Notes: generated by a model not told the origin, from the letters alone. DNA of 41,371 nucleotides from a virus (IMGVR_UViG_3300028416_000444:1-41371); one strand, 5' to 3'; positions 25,200-33,727 are shown, numbered from the stretch's first letter. Numbers and translations: made by a program.

Positions 25200-25573
25200 T
25201 GAAACCAACTATTGGACAAATTATAACTGTAGCAACTGAATATAATCGCCCTAGCATATGGGGCGACGTTCAGCACTCAGAACTTACTGGTGAGGTTGTT
25301 GATTACAAATGGGCAAAGCCTGAAGAGTTTGCTGTTCGTAATCCTAATCATCCCAATGGCTTTTCAGTTATCCATATGAAAAATGTCGTTGACATTAGAG
25401 ATGAGGACGGGCATGAATATAAATTTACAACAGATTCTAGTGTTAAAGTTTGGACAGTTACTGGTAGCAAAGGCAACGAATATACTGTAAAATTACAAAA
25501 CGGAGAATACAGTTGTGAGTGTGTTGGCTTTCAATATAGAAAAGATTGTAAACACATTAAACAATGTATATAG
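25199..25573 (+). CDS. SWIM zinc-finger-like protein (124 aa)
   Basis: The C-terminal 30 residues form a SWIM-type metal site: C106-E-C108, then C117-K-H119 in YSCECVGFQYRKDCKHI. SWIM fingers bind DNA or proteins. The N-terminal 80 residues look like a small beta-barrel that begins TIGQIITVATEY. I start it at the ATG at 25199, inside the stop of the preceding gene (TAATG), instead of a GTG 12 nt upstream. It lies directly before DNA ligase, which fits a role in DNA transactions. Confidence 0.78.
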   Translation: MKPTIGQIITVATEYNRPSIWGDVQHSELTGEVVDYKWAKPEEFAVRNPNHPNGFSVIHMKNVVDIRDEDGHEYKFTTDSSVKVWTVTGSKGNEYTVKLQNGEYSCECVGFQYRKDCKHIKQCI

Positions 25574-25581
25574 GACTTAAA

Positions 25582-26898
25582 ATGAAACCTTGGGAAATAA
25601 CAATAAAACTTGAATCTGATAATTCAAGATTAGCTAAAGAAAAAATACTTCGCGACGAAGCTGGTTGTGCGAATAAAGAATTCTTCCACGGAGTCCGTCT
25701 AGCCCTTGACCCCCTAATTACATATGGTGTTAAGAAAGTAGATATACAAAAAGGTCCAGGTGGGCCTGGGTTAGATTGGACCATTTTTCAACAAGCACTA
25801 GATGGCTTACGGTCAAGAGAGATTACAGGTAATGCCGCACAACTAGTGTTAGATACAATGATGGAATCAGCAACACAGGAACAATGGAACAATTGGTATA
25901 GACGTATTCTTATCAAAGACTTACGTTGTGGTGTTAGTGAAAAGACTGTGAATAATGTAGTTAAGAAAGACTACCCCGACTATGTTATTCCAGTCTTCAC
26001 TTGCCAACTAGCACATGATGGTGCTAACCATGAAAAGAAATTAGTAGGTAAAAAACAGATTGAAGTTAAGCTAGATGGCGTTAGGGTTATTGCTATATTA
26101 CATAAGAATAAGCGTCCTGAAGTGTTTAGTCGTAACGGCAAGCAGTTTCATAATTTTGAACATATTGTAGATCAATTAGCTCATGTTGTAGAAACTTACG
26201 GCATCGGAACAGATATGATATTAGATGGTGAAGTAATGAGTAGCTCATTTCAAGACTTGATGAAGCAAGTTCACCGTAAAACTAATGTTCAGTCTGACGA
26301 TGCCATCCTACATTGTTTTGATATGATTACCTTAGAAGAATTTCAACAAGGTGGCAGTGTTCGTCCACAACATGAGCGTTCACAAGAGCTAGATAGTTGG
26401 ATTGAAAAACATGCTCCGGAACTTCCGCATGTTGCTACACTGACATGGCAAGAGGTAGACTTAGACACTGAGCAAGGACAAACAACGCTTAAACAGATCA
26501 ACAAGCAGGCTATTGACGGTGGATATGAGGGTATAATGATCAAGGATCCTAACGCAGGATATGAATGTAAGCGTAGTCATAGTTGGTTAAAAATGAAACC
26601 GTTTATTGAAGTTACCCTAGAAGTAGTGGATGTAGAAGAAGGGACTGGCCGTAATGCTGGTCGATTAGGCGCACTTATTTGTAAAGGAGAAGATGATGGA
26701 CTTAGTATTAATGTTAATTGCGGTAGTGGCTTTACTGACAGCGATCGTGATAGCTTCTGGAATACTCGTACAGAGCTCTTGGGGAGAATGGTGGAGGTCA
26801 GGGCGGACGCAGTCACAAAAAATCAAGACGAAACGTACTCGTTAAGGTTTCCTAGATTTAAAGGATTTCGTGGCTTTGAAGTTGGTGAAAAGTTATGA
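25582..26898 (+). CDS. 30: ATP-dependent DNA ligase (T4 gp30-like)
   Basis: Motif I is VKLDGVRV with K163 as the AMP-accepting lysine; SRNGKQF follows as motif Ia-like, DGEV is motif III, FDM is motif IIIa, EGIMIKD is motif IV and WLKMKP is motif V. The N-terminal 150 residues form the helical DNA-binding domain of gp30-type ligases, and the C terminus is the OB domain. The length (438 aa) is near T4 gp30 (487). I prefer ATG 25582 because AGGA (25572-25575) sits 6 nt upstream; an ATG at 25564 would add 6 residues. It seals nicks in replication and repair. It overlaps the next gene by 4 nt. Confidence 0.95.
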   Translation: MKPWEITIKLESDNSRLAKEKILRDEAGCANKEFFHGVRLALDPLITYGVKKVDIQKGPGGPGLDWTIFQQALDGLRSREITGNAAQLVLDTMMESATQEQWNNWYRRILIKDLRCGVSEKTVNNVVKKDYPDYVIPVFTCQLAHDGANHEKKLVGKKQIEVKLDGVRVIAILHKNKRPEVFSRNGKQFHNFEHIVDQLAHVVETYGIGTDMILDGEVMSSSFQDLMKQVHRKTNVQSDDAILHCFDMITLEEFQQGGSVRPQHERSQELDSWIEKHAPELPHVATLTWQEVDLDTEQGQTTLKQINKQAIDGGYEGIMIKDPNAGYECKRSHSWLKMKPFIEVTLEVVDVEEGTGRNAGRLGALICKGEDDGLSINVNCGSGFTDSDRDSFWNTRTELLGRMVEVRADAVTKNQDETYSLRFPRFKGFRGFEVGEKL

Positions 26899-27110
26899 TC
26901 GAACAATTTTTATTAGATTTGATTGCAACAGCACGTGCCAGTGAATTCCCTGAGCATGGTGAATATTGGATATGGCTAGCATTTGTTATAGGCAACGTTC
27001 TAATGTTTGTTCCTAGCGTTGGTTGGACTCACGTAAAAGAAACTGATGAAGAATGGTCAGCTAGAATACTAAAACAGAGAAAAGAACAGTCATGGTGGAG
27101 TTTATCATGA
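26895..27110 (+). CDS. Small single-span membrane protein (71 aa)
   Basis: One membrane segment is predicted at about 24-42 (YWIWLAFVIGNVLMFVPSV), followed by a charged C-terminal tail. Function unknown. It overlaps ligase and the following small gene by 4 nt each. Confidence 0.6.
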   Translation: MIEQFLLDLIATARASEFPEHGEYWIWLAFVIGNVLMFVPSVGWTHVKETDEEWSARILKQRKEQSWWSLS

Positions 27111-27271
27111 GTAGACCACAAAAGCCTAAAGGTTGGCAAGGAAGACTAAAACAGCGTTCGGCACATCAATATGCTTTATTTAAAGATGATCTACCTTTTG
27201 GGCATCGAGTTGAAAGAGATAAAACCAAAGTGATTGATCGTAAACGTAAACACAAAAAGGAACTTGACTAA
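27107..27271 (+). CDS. Small basic protein (54 aa)
   Basis: ATG 27107 overlaps the preceding stop (ATGA). The product begins MSRPQKPKGWQGRLKQRS and ends in a cluster of Lys/Arg (DRKRKHKKELD). It is very basic and probably binds nucleic acid or acidic proteins. No family is recognised. Confidence 0.55.
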   Translation: MSRPQKPKGWQGRLKQRSAHQYALFKDDLPFGHRVERDKTKVIDRKRKHKKELD

Positions 27272-27274
27272 AAA

Positions 27275-27445
27275 ATGGAAAACATATATAATTGTTCAGT
27301 ATGCAGTGTAGATTTTGATGAATACTCAGAGGGAGGCACTGTAGGTAACTTTGGAATGTTGCCGGTGGCATTTTGCCCGACATGTTTGGCTTGTATGTTA
27401 GATATGTCAGATCAAATGAAAGGAGAAGAAGATGAACTGGTTTAA
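27275..27445 (+). CDS. Small zinc-ribbon-like protein (56 aa)
   Basis: The product has two cysteine pairs, CSVC (residues 7-10) and CPTC (34-37), with a further C40; this spacing suits a zinc ribbon. The tail is acidic. It starts 3 nt after the preceding stop and overlaps the next gene by 14 nt, so it belongs to the same coupled run. Small zinc ribbons in phages often bind host proteins; its partner is unknown. Confidence 0.6.
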   Translation: MENIYNCSVCSVDFDEYSEGGTVGNFGMLPVAFCPTCLACMLDMSDQMKGEEDELV

Positions 27446-27743
27446 GAAATTTTTAGTTGCTGTAGTAGATGGGTGGAGACTGGTATTAGATAATAGATAT
27501 AATCCACTAAGATTTATTAAAGACCCTAGTGTACAGACTTACTTTACATGTGTATTATTTGTAATGTGGTGCTTTTGGTTTGGCCTCATTGGATCTTATT
27601 ATGTTGGATGGTTTGGATATAGCATTGCAACAAGTATCATTGTTCATCTAAGTGTTTTGGTACCTATCGCATTAACAAACGGAGTATTTCTAGATGCTGA
27701 GCGTGGTGGTGCTAATTGGGTAAAAGAATGGAGAAAAATATGA
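27432..27743 (+). CDS. Small membrane protein with two spans (103 aa)
   Basis: An amphipathic N terminus (MNWFKKFLVAVVDGWRLV) precedes two predicted membrane segments (about 38-60 and 63-84, rich in Trp/Phe). The C terminus is charged. AAGGAGAAG lies just before the ATG, and the gene overlaps both neighbours. Function unknown. Confidence 0.65.
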   Translation: MNWFKKFLVAVVDGWRLVLDNRYNPLRFIKDPSVQTYFTCVLFVMWCFWFGLIGSYYVGWFGYSIATSIIVHLSVLVPIALTNGVFLDAERGGANWVKEWRKI

Positions 27744-27895
27744 CAGTAAGATTTTTAGCATGGCTTAGTATTTTATTTTTATCAATAGGTAGCAATGTGC
27801 TTGACTTTAGTACATCGAGCTATCACATATTTTTAATAGCAGGTTTATTACTAGTACCAGTAGCGGTTATTATGTATATAGACCGGGAGGGTTAG
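27740..27895 (+). CDS. Small hydrophobic membrane protein (51 aa)
   Basis: The ATG overlaps the preceding stop (ATGA). Two hydrophobic segments (FLAWLSILFLSIG and IFLIAGLLLVPVAVIMYI) leave only short loops. It is a typical early phage membrane peptide; function unknown. Confidence 0.55.
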   Translation: MTVRFLAWLSILFLSIGSNVLDFSTSSYHIFLIAGLLLVPVAVIMYIDREG

Positions 27896-27897
27896 AA

Positions 27898-28062
27898 ATG
27901 AATATAGCAGAAGCAGTTAAAGTAATGTATGACATTAGTCGTAAGCTTCAACCACACGACGGGGAATTAGCACGTGAAATACAAATATGTGCTGAAAGAT
28001 TAAGAATGAAAAAAGACTTTTTAGATGAAGATGATATGGCTGAGATTCGGAGAGCAACATAA
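27898..28062 (+). CDS. Small helical protein (54 aa)
   Basis: ATG 27898 follows GGGAGG at a normal distance. The product is helical and charged (MNIAEAVKVMYDISRKLQ, RLRMKKDFLDEDDM). Its stop overlaps the next ATG by one base (TAATG). Function unknown. Confidence 0.55.
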   Translation: MNIAEAVKVMYDISRKLQPHDGELAREIQICAERLRMKKDFLDEDDMAEIRRAT

Positions 28063-28247
28063 TGTTGACTAAAACCTATGATGTTGTCTATTGGAATGAG
28101 GATGGTAAGAAAGAACTAGTCAACTCATTTAAAACAAAACAAGAAGCTGAAGAAGTTTATCTTAAGTGTATGGAAGGCGATAAAGAAGCACAGATTAGCG
28201 CCAGCTATGACATTGAAGAAGGTTACACAGGAGCTCCAGGACATTAA
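28062..28247 (+). CDS. Small protein of unknown function (61 aa)
   Basis: The sequence suggests a beta-beta-alpha unit (YDVVYWNEDGKKELVNSF, then a helix TKQEAEEVYLKCMEG). No named family. The aldolase gene starts 41 nt before its end in another frame. Confidence 0.55.
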   Translation: MLTKTYDVVYWNEDGKKELVNSFKTKQEAEEVYLKCMEGDKEAQISASYDIEEGYTGAPGH

Positions 28248-28821
28248 TACATTAACTAATATTTGTGAACTACTTAGAGACGCATACAGTCGTAACTGGA
28301 TAACCAGTCGTGATGGTAATATCAGTTGGCATCCTGAGGGTGCAGATTACTTTTACATTACACCAAGTGGTGTGCGTAAACAGGATATGACTCCTGAACT
28401 GTTTAAAAAGATTGATATTGCTACACTAGCAGAGCTAGATGATAATAGAGATCTTCGCCCAAGCGGAGAAATACATCTACATCATAGACTGATTAAACAA
28501 ACTGATCAGGAACAATGCGTAGTTCATCTGCACCCTACTTATATTGTTGCGGCAATGCAGACACTAGAGTTATCCAAATTAGTTACTGACTTTCCTGAAC
28601 TGTCAAGATATACTCGTGTTGCTGACAATGTAGGCATGGTACCACCTATCAGTGAAGAACTAGCAGAACAATGTATATTGAAACTAGGTCAAGATCGAGA
28701 TATTGTTGGTATCAAAGCACATGGTGCTGTCAGTAGGGGAAACACTTTATATGATGCTTATGAACACACAGAGCGTCTTGAACATATTTGTAAAATTGTA
28801 TTGGTAGGAAGAACTGTATGA
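28207..28821 (+). CDS. Class II aldolase/adducin-family protein
   Basis: The 204-aa protein follows the fuculose-phosphate-aldolase/adducin pattern: SRDGNISW near 34-41, YITPSGVRK near 50-58, RPSGEIHLHHRL with E88 near the catalytic position, VVHLHP with H107 and H109, KAHGAVS with H172, and EHTERLEHI. The zinc-binding histidine pair and a possible catalytic acid are present, so activity on a sugar phosphate is plausible. The family also includes methylthioribulose-phosphate dehydratase, so the reaction is undecided. The chosen ATG overlaps the preceding gene by 41 nt; the true start may be somewhat later. It overlaps the SGNH gene by 4 nt. Confidence 0.85.
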   Translation: MTLKKVTQELQDINTLTNICELLRDAYSRNWITSRDGNISWHPEGADYFYITPSGVRKQDMTPELFKKIDIATLAELDDNRDLRPSGEIHLHHRLIKQTDQEQCVVHLHPTYIVAAMQTLELSKLVTDFPELSRYTRVADNVGMVPPISEELAEQCILKLGQDRDIVGIKAHGAVSRGNTLYDAYEHTERLEHICKIVLVGRTV

Positions 28822-29528
28822 TTTTATATAGCAACAGCGATAGTTACGGAGTTTTAAGTCAGCCCGGCGAAGACACGCCTTATGGTAAAGTTTATGGTAA
28901 ATTTATTGCTGATAAACTTGGCTGTGAATTTGTTAATAGAGGAAGAAACGGAAGTTGTAATAGCAGGATTATGCGGACGTCAACAAGAGATCTTATTAAA
29001 TTACGGTTAGAAAATCCTAATAAAAAAATACAGGCCTTGATTAGTCTAACAACAACTTATAGAAACGAATCGTGGACTGAGGACAATCAGCACCCGGAAG
29101 ACTTTGATGGGCATTTTAAAAGTTTTCAGGCAATGAGTCAATTTGCTTTTTGGTCAACTGAACAAAAAGACTTTGCTAAACATTGGGTAGCACAATATGA
29201 TAACGAAGCTGAACAAACTAATCTGCTTTGGCAAGTGTTGCTGTTGACTAAAACACTGAAGTCGTATAATATAGATTACTTAATATGGTGGGGACCAAAG
29301 ATTGGGGTAGTGAAACCTGTTAATTACGATAATCCTTTTATTGAAGACTTTTATCAAGAGATTAAGAAAGATAAAAACATATTAAGTTTTGAGGATTTTG
29401 GTTTTTGTACTTGGTGTTTAGATCAAGGTTATGTTCCTTTTGACAAAGAGCAGTTTGGAGAATACGGGCATCATGGATCAGAAGCTCAACAGGCATTTGC
29501 TAATTATTTGTTGGAGAATCATTTATGA
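28818..29528 (+). CDS. SGNH/GDSL-like hydrolase (236 aa)
   Basis: The N terminus ILYSNSDSYG resembles SGNH block I with a serine, FVNRGRNGSCNSRI is a block II/III-like Gly-Asn element, and GHHGSEAQQAFANYL near the end holds the block V histidine. Compared with the copy at 10388 the overall order is the same but the sequence differs much. Substrate unknown. ATGA overlaps occur at both ends. Confidence 0.65.
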   Translation: MILYSNSDSYGVLSQPGEDTPYGKVYGKFIADKLGCEFVNRGRNGSCNSRIMRTSTRDLIKLRLENPNKKIQALISLTTTYRNESWTEDNQHPEDFDGHFKSFQAMSQFAFWSTEQKDFAKHWVAQYDNEAEQTNLLWQVLLLTKTLKSYNIDYLIWWGPKIGVVKPVNYDNPFIEDFYQEIKKDKNILSFEDFGFCTWCLDQGYVPFDKEQFGEYGHHGSEAQQAFANYLLENHL

Positions 29529-29959
29529 GTATGCACATGGAAGGTCCTGCGTTAACTACAACAAGGACTAAGAAGTATAAACTAAAAATGACTAAGGCAA
29601 AACGTGCAAAGTTAGAAATGGACATGTTTCACTACAATAAAAAGCAGAAGCGTATGGGAGAGCCTAAAGTTACATTTGATCAGTATGTTGATATTCGTTG
29701 TGGTAGACCTGTTCCTAAGAAAAAACTACATCCTAGTGAACAGGGAGAATACAATGGTCCCACATATCAAGCACCAATTGGTAGAGAAACTAAATATATA
29801 CCAAGTAAGCCAATGGGCGATGGCATAGCTACTAAAAAAGAAACAACACAATACACAGGAACATTGATTAAAGGTATTGCTACAATGCACAAGTCAAATG
29901 CTATTCCAATTATAGATAAGAAACAAGCACAGGAAGTAAGTAAGATGAGGAGAGGGTAG
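29525..29959 (+). CDS. Conserved basic protein of marine T4-like phages (144 aa)
   Basis: The N terminus MSMHMEGPALTTTRTKKYK and the following lysine-rich helix (KMTKAKRAKLEMDMFHYNKK) resemble a short family that I have seen in cyanophages without function. The C-terminal half is Gly/Pro-rich and probably loosely folded. Basic charge suggests nucleic-acid contact. It overlaps its neighbours by 4 nt and 1 nt. Confidence 0.65.
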   Translation: MSMHMEGPALTTTRTKKYKLKMTKAKRAKLEMDMFHYNKKQKRMGEPKVTFDQYVDIRCGRPVPKKKLHPSEQGEYNGPTYQAPIGRETKYIPSKPMGDGIATKKETTQYTGTLIKGIATMHKSNAIPIIDKKQAQEVSKMRRG

Positions 29960-30189
29960 TGTTATACACATTAGAAGATATGCCGTCATTGATAGAAGAA
30001 GTAAAAACTATTATACGTGATAAGGGACAAGATCCTGAGCAATTTGAAATTGAGGTTAGAGAATCAGATCCTAGTCTGCGTGTAGCAGTCTATACCATTG
30101 AAGGTGGCTTTATGGTTCGCTTGTTTGCACCCCATGATATTGATAGGTTACACGAAAGTTTAGACGAACTAGGAGAGAGCAATGGATAA
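29959..30189 (+). CDS. Small protein, GTG start (76 aa)
   Basis: The GTG at 29959 is preceded by GAGGAGAGG, a strong Shine-Dalgarno, and overlaps the preceding stop TAG. The protein is acidic with a central beta hairpin (RVAVYTIEGGFMVRLF). No family is recognised. Confidence 0.6.
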   Translation: MLYTLEDMPSLIEEVKTIIRDKGQDPEQFEIEVRESDPSLRVAVYTIEGGFMVRLFAPHDIDRLHESLDELGESNG

Positions 30190-30499
30190 CAACGATAAAT
30201 TTTTAGCAGTAGTGATATTTGCGGTACTGATAGGAGTATGGGTACTGATTAACGGAAACGAAGCAAACGCTGAACAACACAAACGCGATCAAATAAAATT
30301 TGTTCAACACATATATGACAATGCTCTAGATGAGATTGGCAACGGTAATCGCAAAGGTGGTTGCAAAGAATTAAGAAGAGCATTGATACACAGTAAAGAT
30401 TTAGAGGATGATGGCAATACCTATTACAACATAAGAGTTATTGGTACAACTGTATGTAATTGGGTAGCGGCCACAAAAACAGTAGTAGGTTCAAGATAA
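30182..30499 (+). CDS. Membrane-anchored or exported small protein (105 aa)
   Basis: A hydrophobic segment (residues 7-24, FLAVVIFAVLIGVWVLI) near the N terminus is followed by a polar helical domain with two cysteines (C61 and C91). It probably faces the periplasm. AGGAGAG precedes the ATG. It ends 2 nt before the radical SAM gene. Confidence 0.65.
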   Translation: MDNNDKFLAVVIFAVLIGVWVLINGNEANAEQHKRDQIKFVQHIYDNALDEIGNGNRKGGCKELRRALIHSKDLEDDGNTYYNIRVIGTTVCNWVAATKTVVGSR

Positions 30500-30501
30500 C
30501 A

Positions 30502-32043
30502 ATGACATATGATGTAGTATTATTCACTGATGTTACTGATACTATATTAGTTACTAAAGCTATTGGTGCTTATAAGATCGCCTACGTTTTAAGAGAAAAC
30601 GGTTATAAAGTTTTAGTAGTTGATCATTTACACACTTTTACCCAAGACGAATTCAATAAAGTTATTGAAAAAAGTGTAGGATCTAATACAAAGTTTGTAG
30701 GGTTTTCTAGTACATTTTTTAACGCAACAGTAGATGTTCGCAAAGACGTGGCAACAGAATTTGGTTGGATGAGAACTTTAGATGAACATTTCTTTCCGCA
30801 AGGAAAAGAGTTTGAAAAGAACGCAGTAACACATATCAAAAAAATAAATCCTGATTGTAAAATTCTAGCTGGTGGTGTTAAAGCTCATAAAAATATAACT
30901 AATCGAGATGTTGATTATGCTATACTTGGTTACGGTGAAACCGCAGTTCTAAATCTTGCTAATCATTTAACTAACGGCGAGCAACTTGGTTATGGTGCTA
31001 CTAAAAATCTATGGGGAGTAACAGTAATCGACAATGCCAAAGGTGAAGATTATATATTTGGTAAAACAGATTTTAGATGGGAAGACTCTGATGTATTAGG
31101 TAATGACAAAGTGTTACCACTAGAGATATCCAGAGGTTGTATTTTCAAATGTCGTTTTTGTAGTTATCCTTTAATAGGTAAAGAAGATAATGAACATATA
31201 AGATCAGCAGAAAGCTTACGTAAAGAAATGCAGGATAACTATGATCGTTTTGGTGTAGAACATTATTATGTATTAGACGATACATTTAATGATAACGAAG
31301 CAAAACTAGATCGTATTTTAGATGCAGTCAACCAGCTTACTTTCCAACCTAAGATGTGGGCATATGTTAGATTAGATCTATTATCTAAACGTAAAGACAT
31401 AGACAAGCTCTACGACATAGGCATACGTGCTATGTATCACGGTATTGAATCTATACATCCTGAAGCCGCAAAAGCAGTTAGAAAAGGTGGTAAGAAGTCT
31501 GATCATATTGATATGATCCGTGCAGTTAGAGAGAAGTACGGTAGCAAAATCAATATGCACGCAGGATTTATTATTGGGCTCCCAGGTGAAAGTTTAGATG
31601 ATATTAAACAAACCTTTGATCGATTAATGAGTCAAGATATCCCGTTACATACTTTTAGATTTACTGCTCTTATAATGCAAAGACCAAGTTCAGTTGTATG
31701 GTCCAGCGAGTTTAGTCGAGACTATGAAAAATGGGGATATGTAGTAGAACCTGAGGAAGAAGATGATTGGATGGGAATGAAATGGTCTACTGACTTTATG
31801 GACAGAAACAAAGCTGTAGAAATGGCACAATATTATATTGATCAAGTACAAGCAAGTGATAGAATGGGAATTACAGGTCAGGTCAGTTTTGCATTATTAA
31901 ACTATGGATACACTTTAGAAGAACTAGCTGATATGAGGTACAATCAAATACCCTGGGCAGATATAGAAAGAGTTAAAAAGGTAGAATTTGTGAACAACTA
32001 CAAACAAAATTTATTTGACTACCTGGATCAACAGAGCGTATAA
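30502..32043 (+). CDS. B12-binding-type radical SAM protein
   Basis: The 513-aa protein has an N-terminal Rossmann-like domain (about 1-170) as in cobalamin-dependent radical SAM enzymes, with YAILGYGETAVLNL near 139-152. The radical SAM core follows with C213-x3-C217-x2-C220 (RGCIFKCRFC), HYYVLDDTF and the GLPGES motif. The classical cobalamin motif DxHxxG is not visible, so cobalamin use is uncertain. Enzymes of this type methylate or cyclise difficult carbon centres. I use the ATG at 30502; an upstream in-frame codon lies within the previous gene. The substrate is unknown. Confidence 0.85.
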   Translation: MTYDVVLFTDVTDTILVTKAIGAYKIAYVLRENGYKVLVVDHLHTFTQDEFNKVIEKSVGSNTKFVGFSSTFFNATVDVRKDVATEFGWMRTLDEHFFPQGKEFEKNAVTHIKKINPDCKILAGGVKAHKNITNRDVDYAILGYGETAVLNLANHLTNGEQLGYGATKNLWGVTVIDNAKGEDYIFGKTDFRWEDSDVLGNDKVLPLEISRGCIFKCRFCSYPLIGKEDNEHIRSAESLRKEMQDNYDRFGVEHYYVLDDTFNDNEAKLDRILDAVNQLTFQPKMWAYVRLDLLSKRKDIDKLYDIGIRAMYHGIESIHPEAAKAVRKGGKKSDHIDMIRAVREKYGSKINMHAGFIIGLPGESLDDIKQTFDRLMSQDIPLHTFRFTALIMQRPSSVVWSSEFSRDYEKWGYVVEPEEEDDWMGMKWSTDFMDRNKAVEMAQYYIDQVQASDRMGITGQVSFALLNYGYTLEELADMRYNQIPWADIERVKKVEFVNNYKQNLFDYLDQQSV

Positions 32044-32049
32044 TAAAGT

Positions 32050-32301
32050 ATGGATAAAAAATATAACAAACAGGCTATAAAAGATATGTTGTATGGTACT
32101 GTGAAAGAACTAGCTAACAACAATGACTTTTACTACCGTGGAGTCAGCGACCATTTTAGCCATCTAACTCCTGAGGGGCGAGACCAGGTACACAGTCTAA
32201 TAGAACGTATGATTCCAATAATTCACGCATATGAAGATGAGGATTTTCAAGAGCGTGCTATAAATTCAACATTCAGTCTACTTAAGGACGAAGAAAAGTA
32301 G
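32050..32301 (+). CDS. Small acidic helical protein (83 aa)
   Basis: The gene starts 6 nt after the radical SAM stop. It looks all-helical with a conserved-looking FYYRGVSDHFSHLTPEGRD segment. No named family. It is the last gene before the late-type box at 32311. Confidence 0.6.
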   Translation: MDKKYNKQAIKDMLYGTVKELANNNDFYYRGVSDHFSHLTPEGRDQVHSLIERMIPIIHAYEDEDFQERAINSTFSLLKDEEK

Positions 32302-32310
32302 TCAGAAAAC

Positions 32311-32318
32311 GATAAATA
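32311..32318 (+). promoter_or_regulatory. Late-type promoter box abutting a start codon
   Basis: GATAAATAC lies in the 24-nt gap between two genes. The ATG at 32326 is 7 nt beyond the box, so the transcript would start at or 1-2 nt before the start codon. No Shine-Dalgarno is visible. Confidence 0.45.
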
Positions 32319-32325
32319 CGTGACT

Positions 32326-33534
32326 ATGCAAAATCCTACATTTACAGATAGATTTTTAATACCTTGGTTGACATTACTGTCAGGCCTGAGTATTTCTGCG
32401 GTTGCAGTTTGGTATTCAGTGGCAGGACTTGTTGCTATTTTTGCCGCATCTGCTACAGCTATTATTATTATGGGGGTGGTACTAGAAGTAGGTAAACTAG
32501 TAACAGCAGTATACTTACACAGGTATTGGTATTTAACAAAAGGATGGCTTAAAACATACATGGCTATCACAGTTGTAATCTTAATGTTTATAACGTCAAT
32601 GGGTATCTTTGGCTTTTTATCAAAAGCACACGTTGAACAAACATCATTGAGTCAAGAACAAACTGCACAAGTAGAAGCTATTGATGATAAACTATTACGC
32701 TCTGAAAGTAAAATTACCAGATGGCAAAGTGAAATAGATAGATTACTTAATGCAGGAACATCAAGTACAGACGCTGGATTGTTAAAACAAGATCAAATAG
32801 CTCTTACCCAGCTAAGAAAACAAATAACAGAAGAGAAAGCAATACCGAGACAAGAAGCAGAGCAACGTATTAAAACTGCACAAGAAAGACGGGATAAAGA
32901 AATTGAAGCCGCAAAACCATTACTAGATGATTGGAGTGGTGAGGAAAAATATAATAAAGAAGTTGCTAAAGCCAAACAAACAGAACAAAATGAATCATCG
33001 GTTGCACGTAGTCAACGTGATAAGAAAATTAAAGCAATTGATAAAAAATATGCAACAGAAATTAATTTATTGAACAAACGTATACGTGAAGCACGCAAAG
33101 GATCTACAACAAAGGCAGGTCAAGCCGACAAGCGTATTAAAGAGCTTGAGACAAATATTGAAACTGAACAACAAGCAATGGATGTTATTCGAGCAGACAA
33201 AATGGTATACGAAAAAGAATACAGAAAATTAGAAGCTGAAGTTGGTCCTATTAAATACATTGCTGAGTTTGTATACGGACAAACAGACAAAGACATATTA
33301 GAAAAAGCAGTGACATGGGTTATTATACTAATTATATTTGTATTTGATCCGTTAGCAGTTGGATTACTAATAGCATCACAGTACGCATTTAATACTAAAC
33401 GCTATAATGTAAATGGTAATGACCCAGGTGCAGGCAAGGTCAAAGTGATTGAAAAATCATATGAAATATCAGACGTGCCGCCTAAGGACATACAGAAACT
33501 TGAAAAGAAAGTAGAACAAAAAAAGGAAAAGTAA
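32326..33534 (+). CDS. Membrane protein with long periplasmic or cytoplasmic coiled coil
   Basis: I choose ATG 32326 instead of a GTG two codons upstream. About three membrane segments fill residues 12-100 (LIPWLTLLSGLSISAVAVWY, AIFAASATAIIIMGVVL, YMAITVVILMFITSMGIF). A charged coiled coil of roughly 220 residues follows, and one more membrane segment lies near residue 325 (TWVIILIIFVFDPLAVGLLI). A Lys/Glu-rich tail ends the protein. This order resembles DUF4407-type proteins. Related proteins occur in marine T4-like phages. A role at the host envelope is likely but unproven. Confidence 0.75.
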   Translation: MQNPTFTDRFLIPWLTLLSGLSISAVAVWYSVAGLVAIFAASATAIIIMGVVLEVGKLVTAVYLHRYWYLTKGWLKTYMAITVVILMFITSMGIFGFLSKAHVEQTSLSQEQTAQVEAIDDKLLRSESKITRWQSEIDRLLNAGTSSTDAGLLKQDQIALTQLRKQITEEKAIPRQEAEQRIKTAQERRDKEIEAAKPLLDDWSGEEKYNKEVAKAKQTEQNESSVARSQRDKKIKAIDKKYATEINLLNKRIREARKGSTTKAGQADKRIKELETNIETEQQAMDVIRADKMVYEKEYRKLEAEVGPIKYIAEFVYGQTDKDILEKAVTWVIILIIFVFDPLAVGLLIASQYAFNTKRYNVNGNDPGAGKVKVIEKSYEISDVPPKDIQKLEKKVEQKKEK

Positions 33535-33535
33535 C

Positions 33536-33727
33536 ATGGCAAAACCACAAGAAGCATTAGACAGTATATGGGACAAGTATCGTAAGTCGTTGAACGATGT
33601 TTCGGCACTGCTTGACGAAAATGAAACGTTAAAAGCAGACGCTGATATTGACTTTACAATACCTGAAGATATTCAAACACTAGAAGAAAGTGTTGAAGCA
33701 AAGCTAGCCGCTAATGGTATCAAATAG
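33536..33727 (+). CDS. Small protein with IWDKYRKSL motif (63 aa)
   Basis: An N-terminal helix (ALDSIWDKYRKSLNDVSALLD) is followed by an acidic stretch. The same helix pattern starts the next gene (TIDTIWSKYRIALKRLDQAL), so the two probably share an origin. It starts 1 nt after the coiled-coil protein and overlaps the next gene by 14 nt. Confidence 0.6.
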   Translation: MAKPQEALDSIWDKYRKSLNDVSALLDENETLKADADIDFTIPEDIQTLEESVEAKLAANGIK

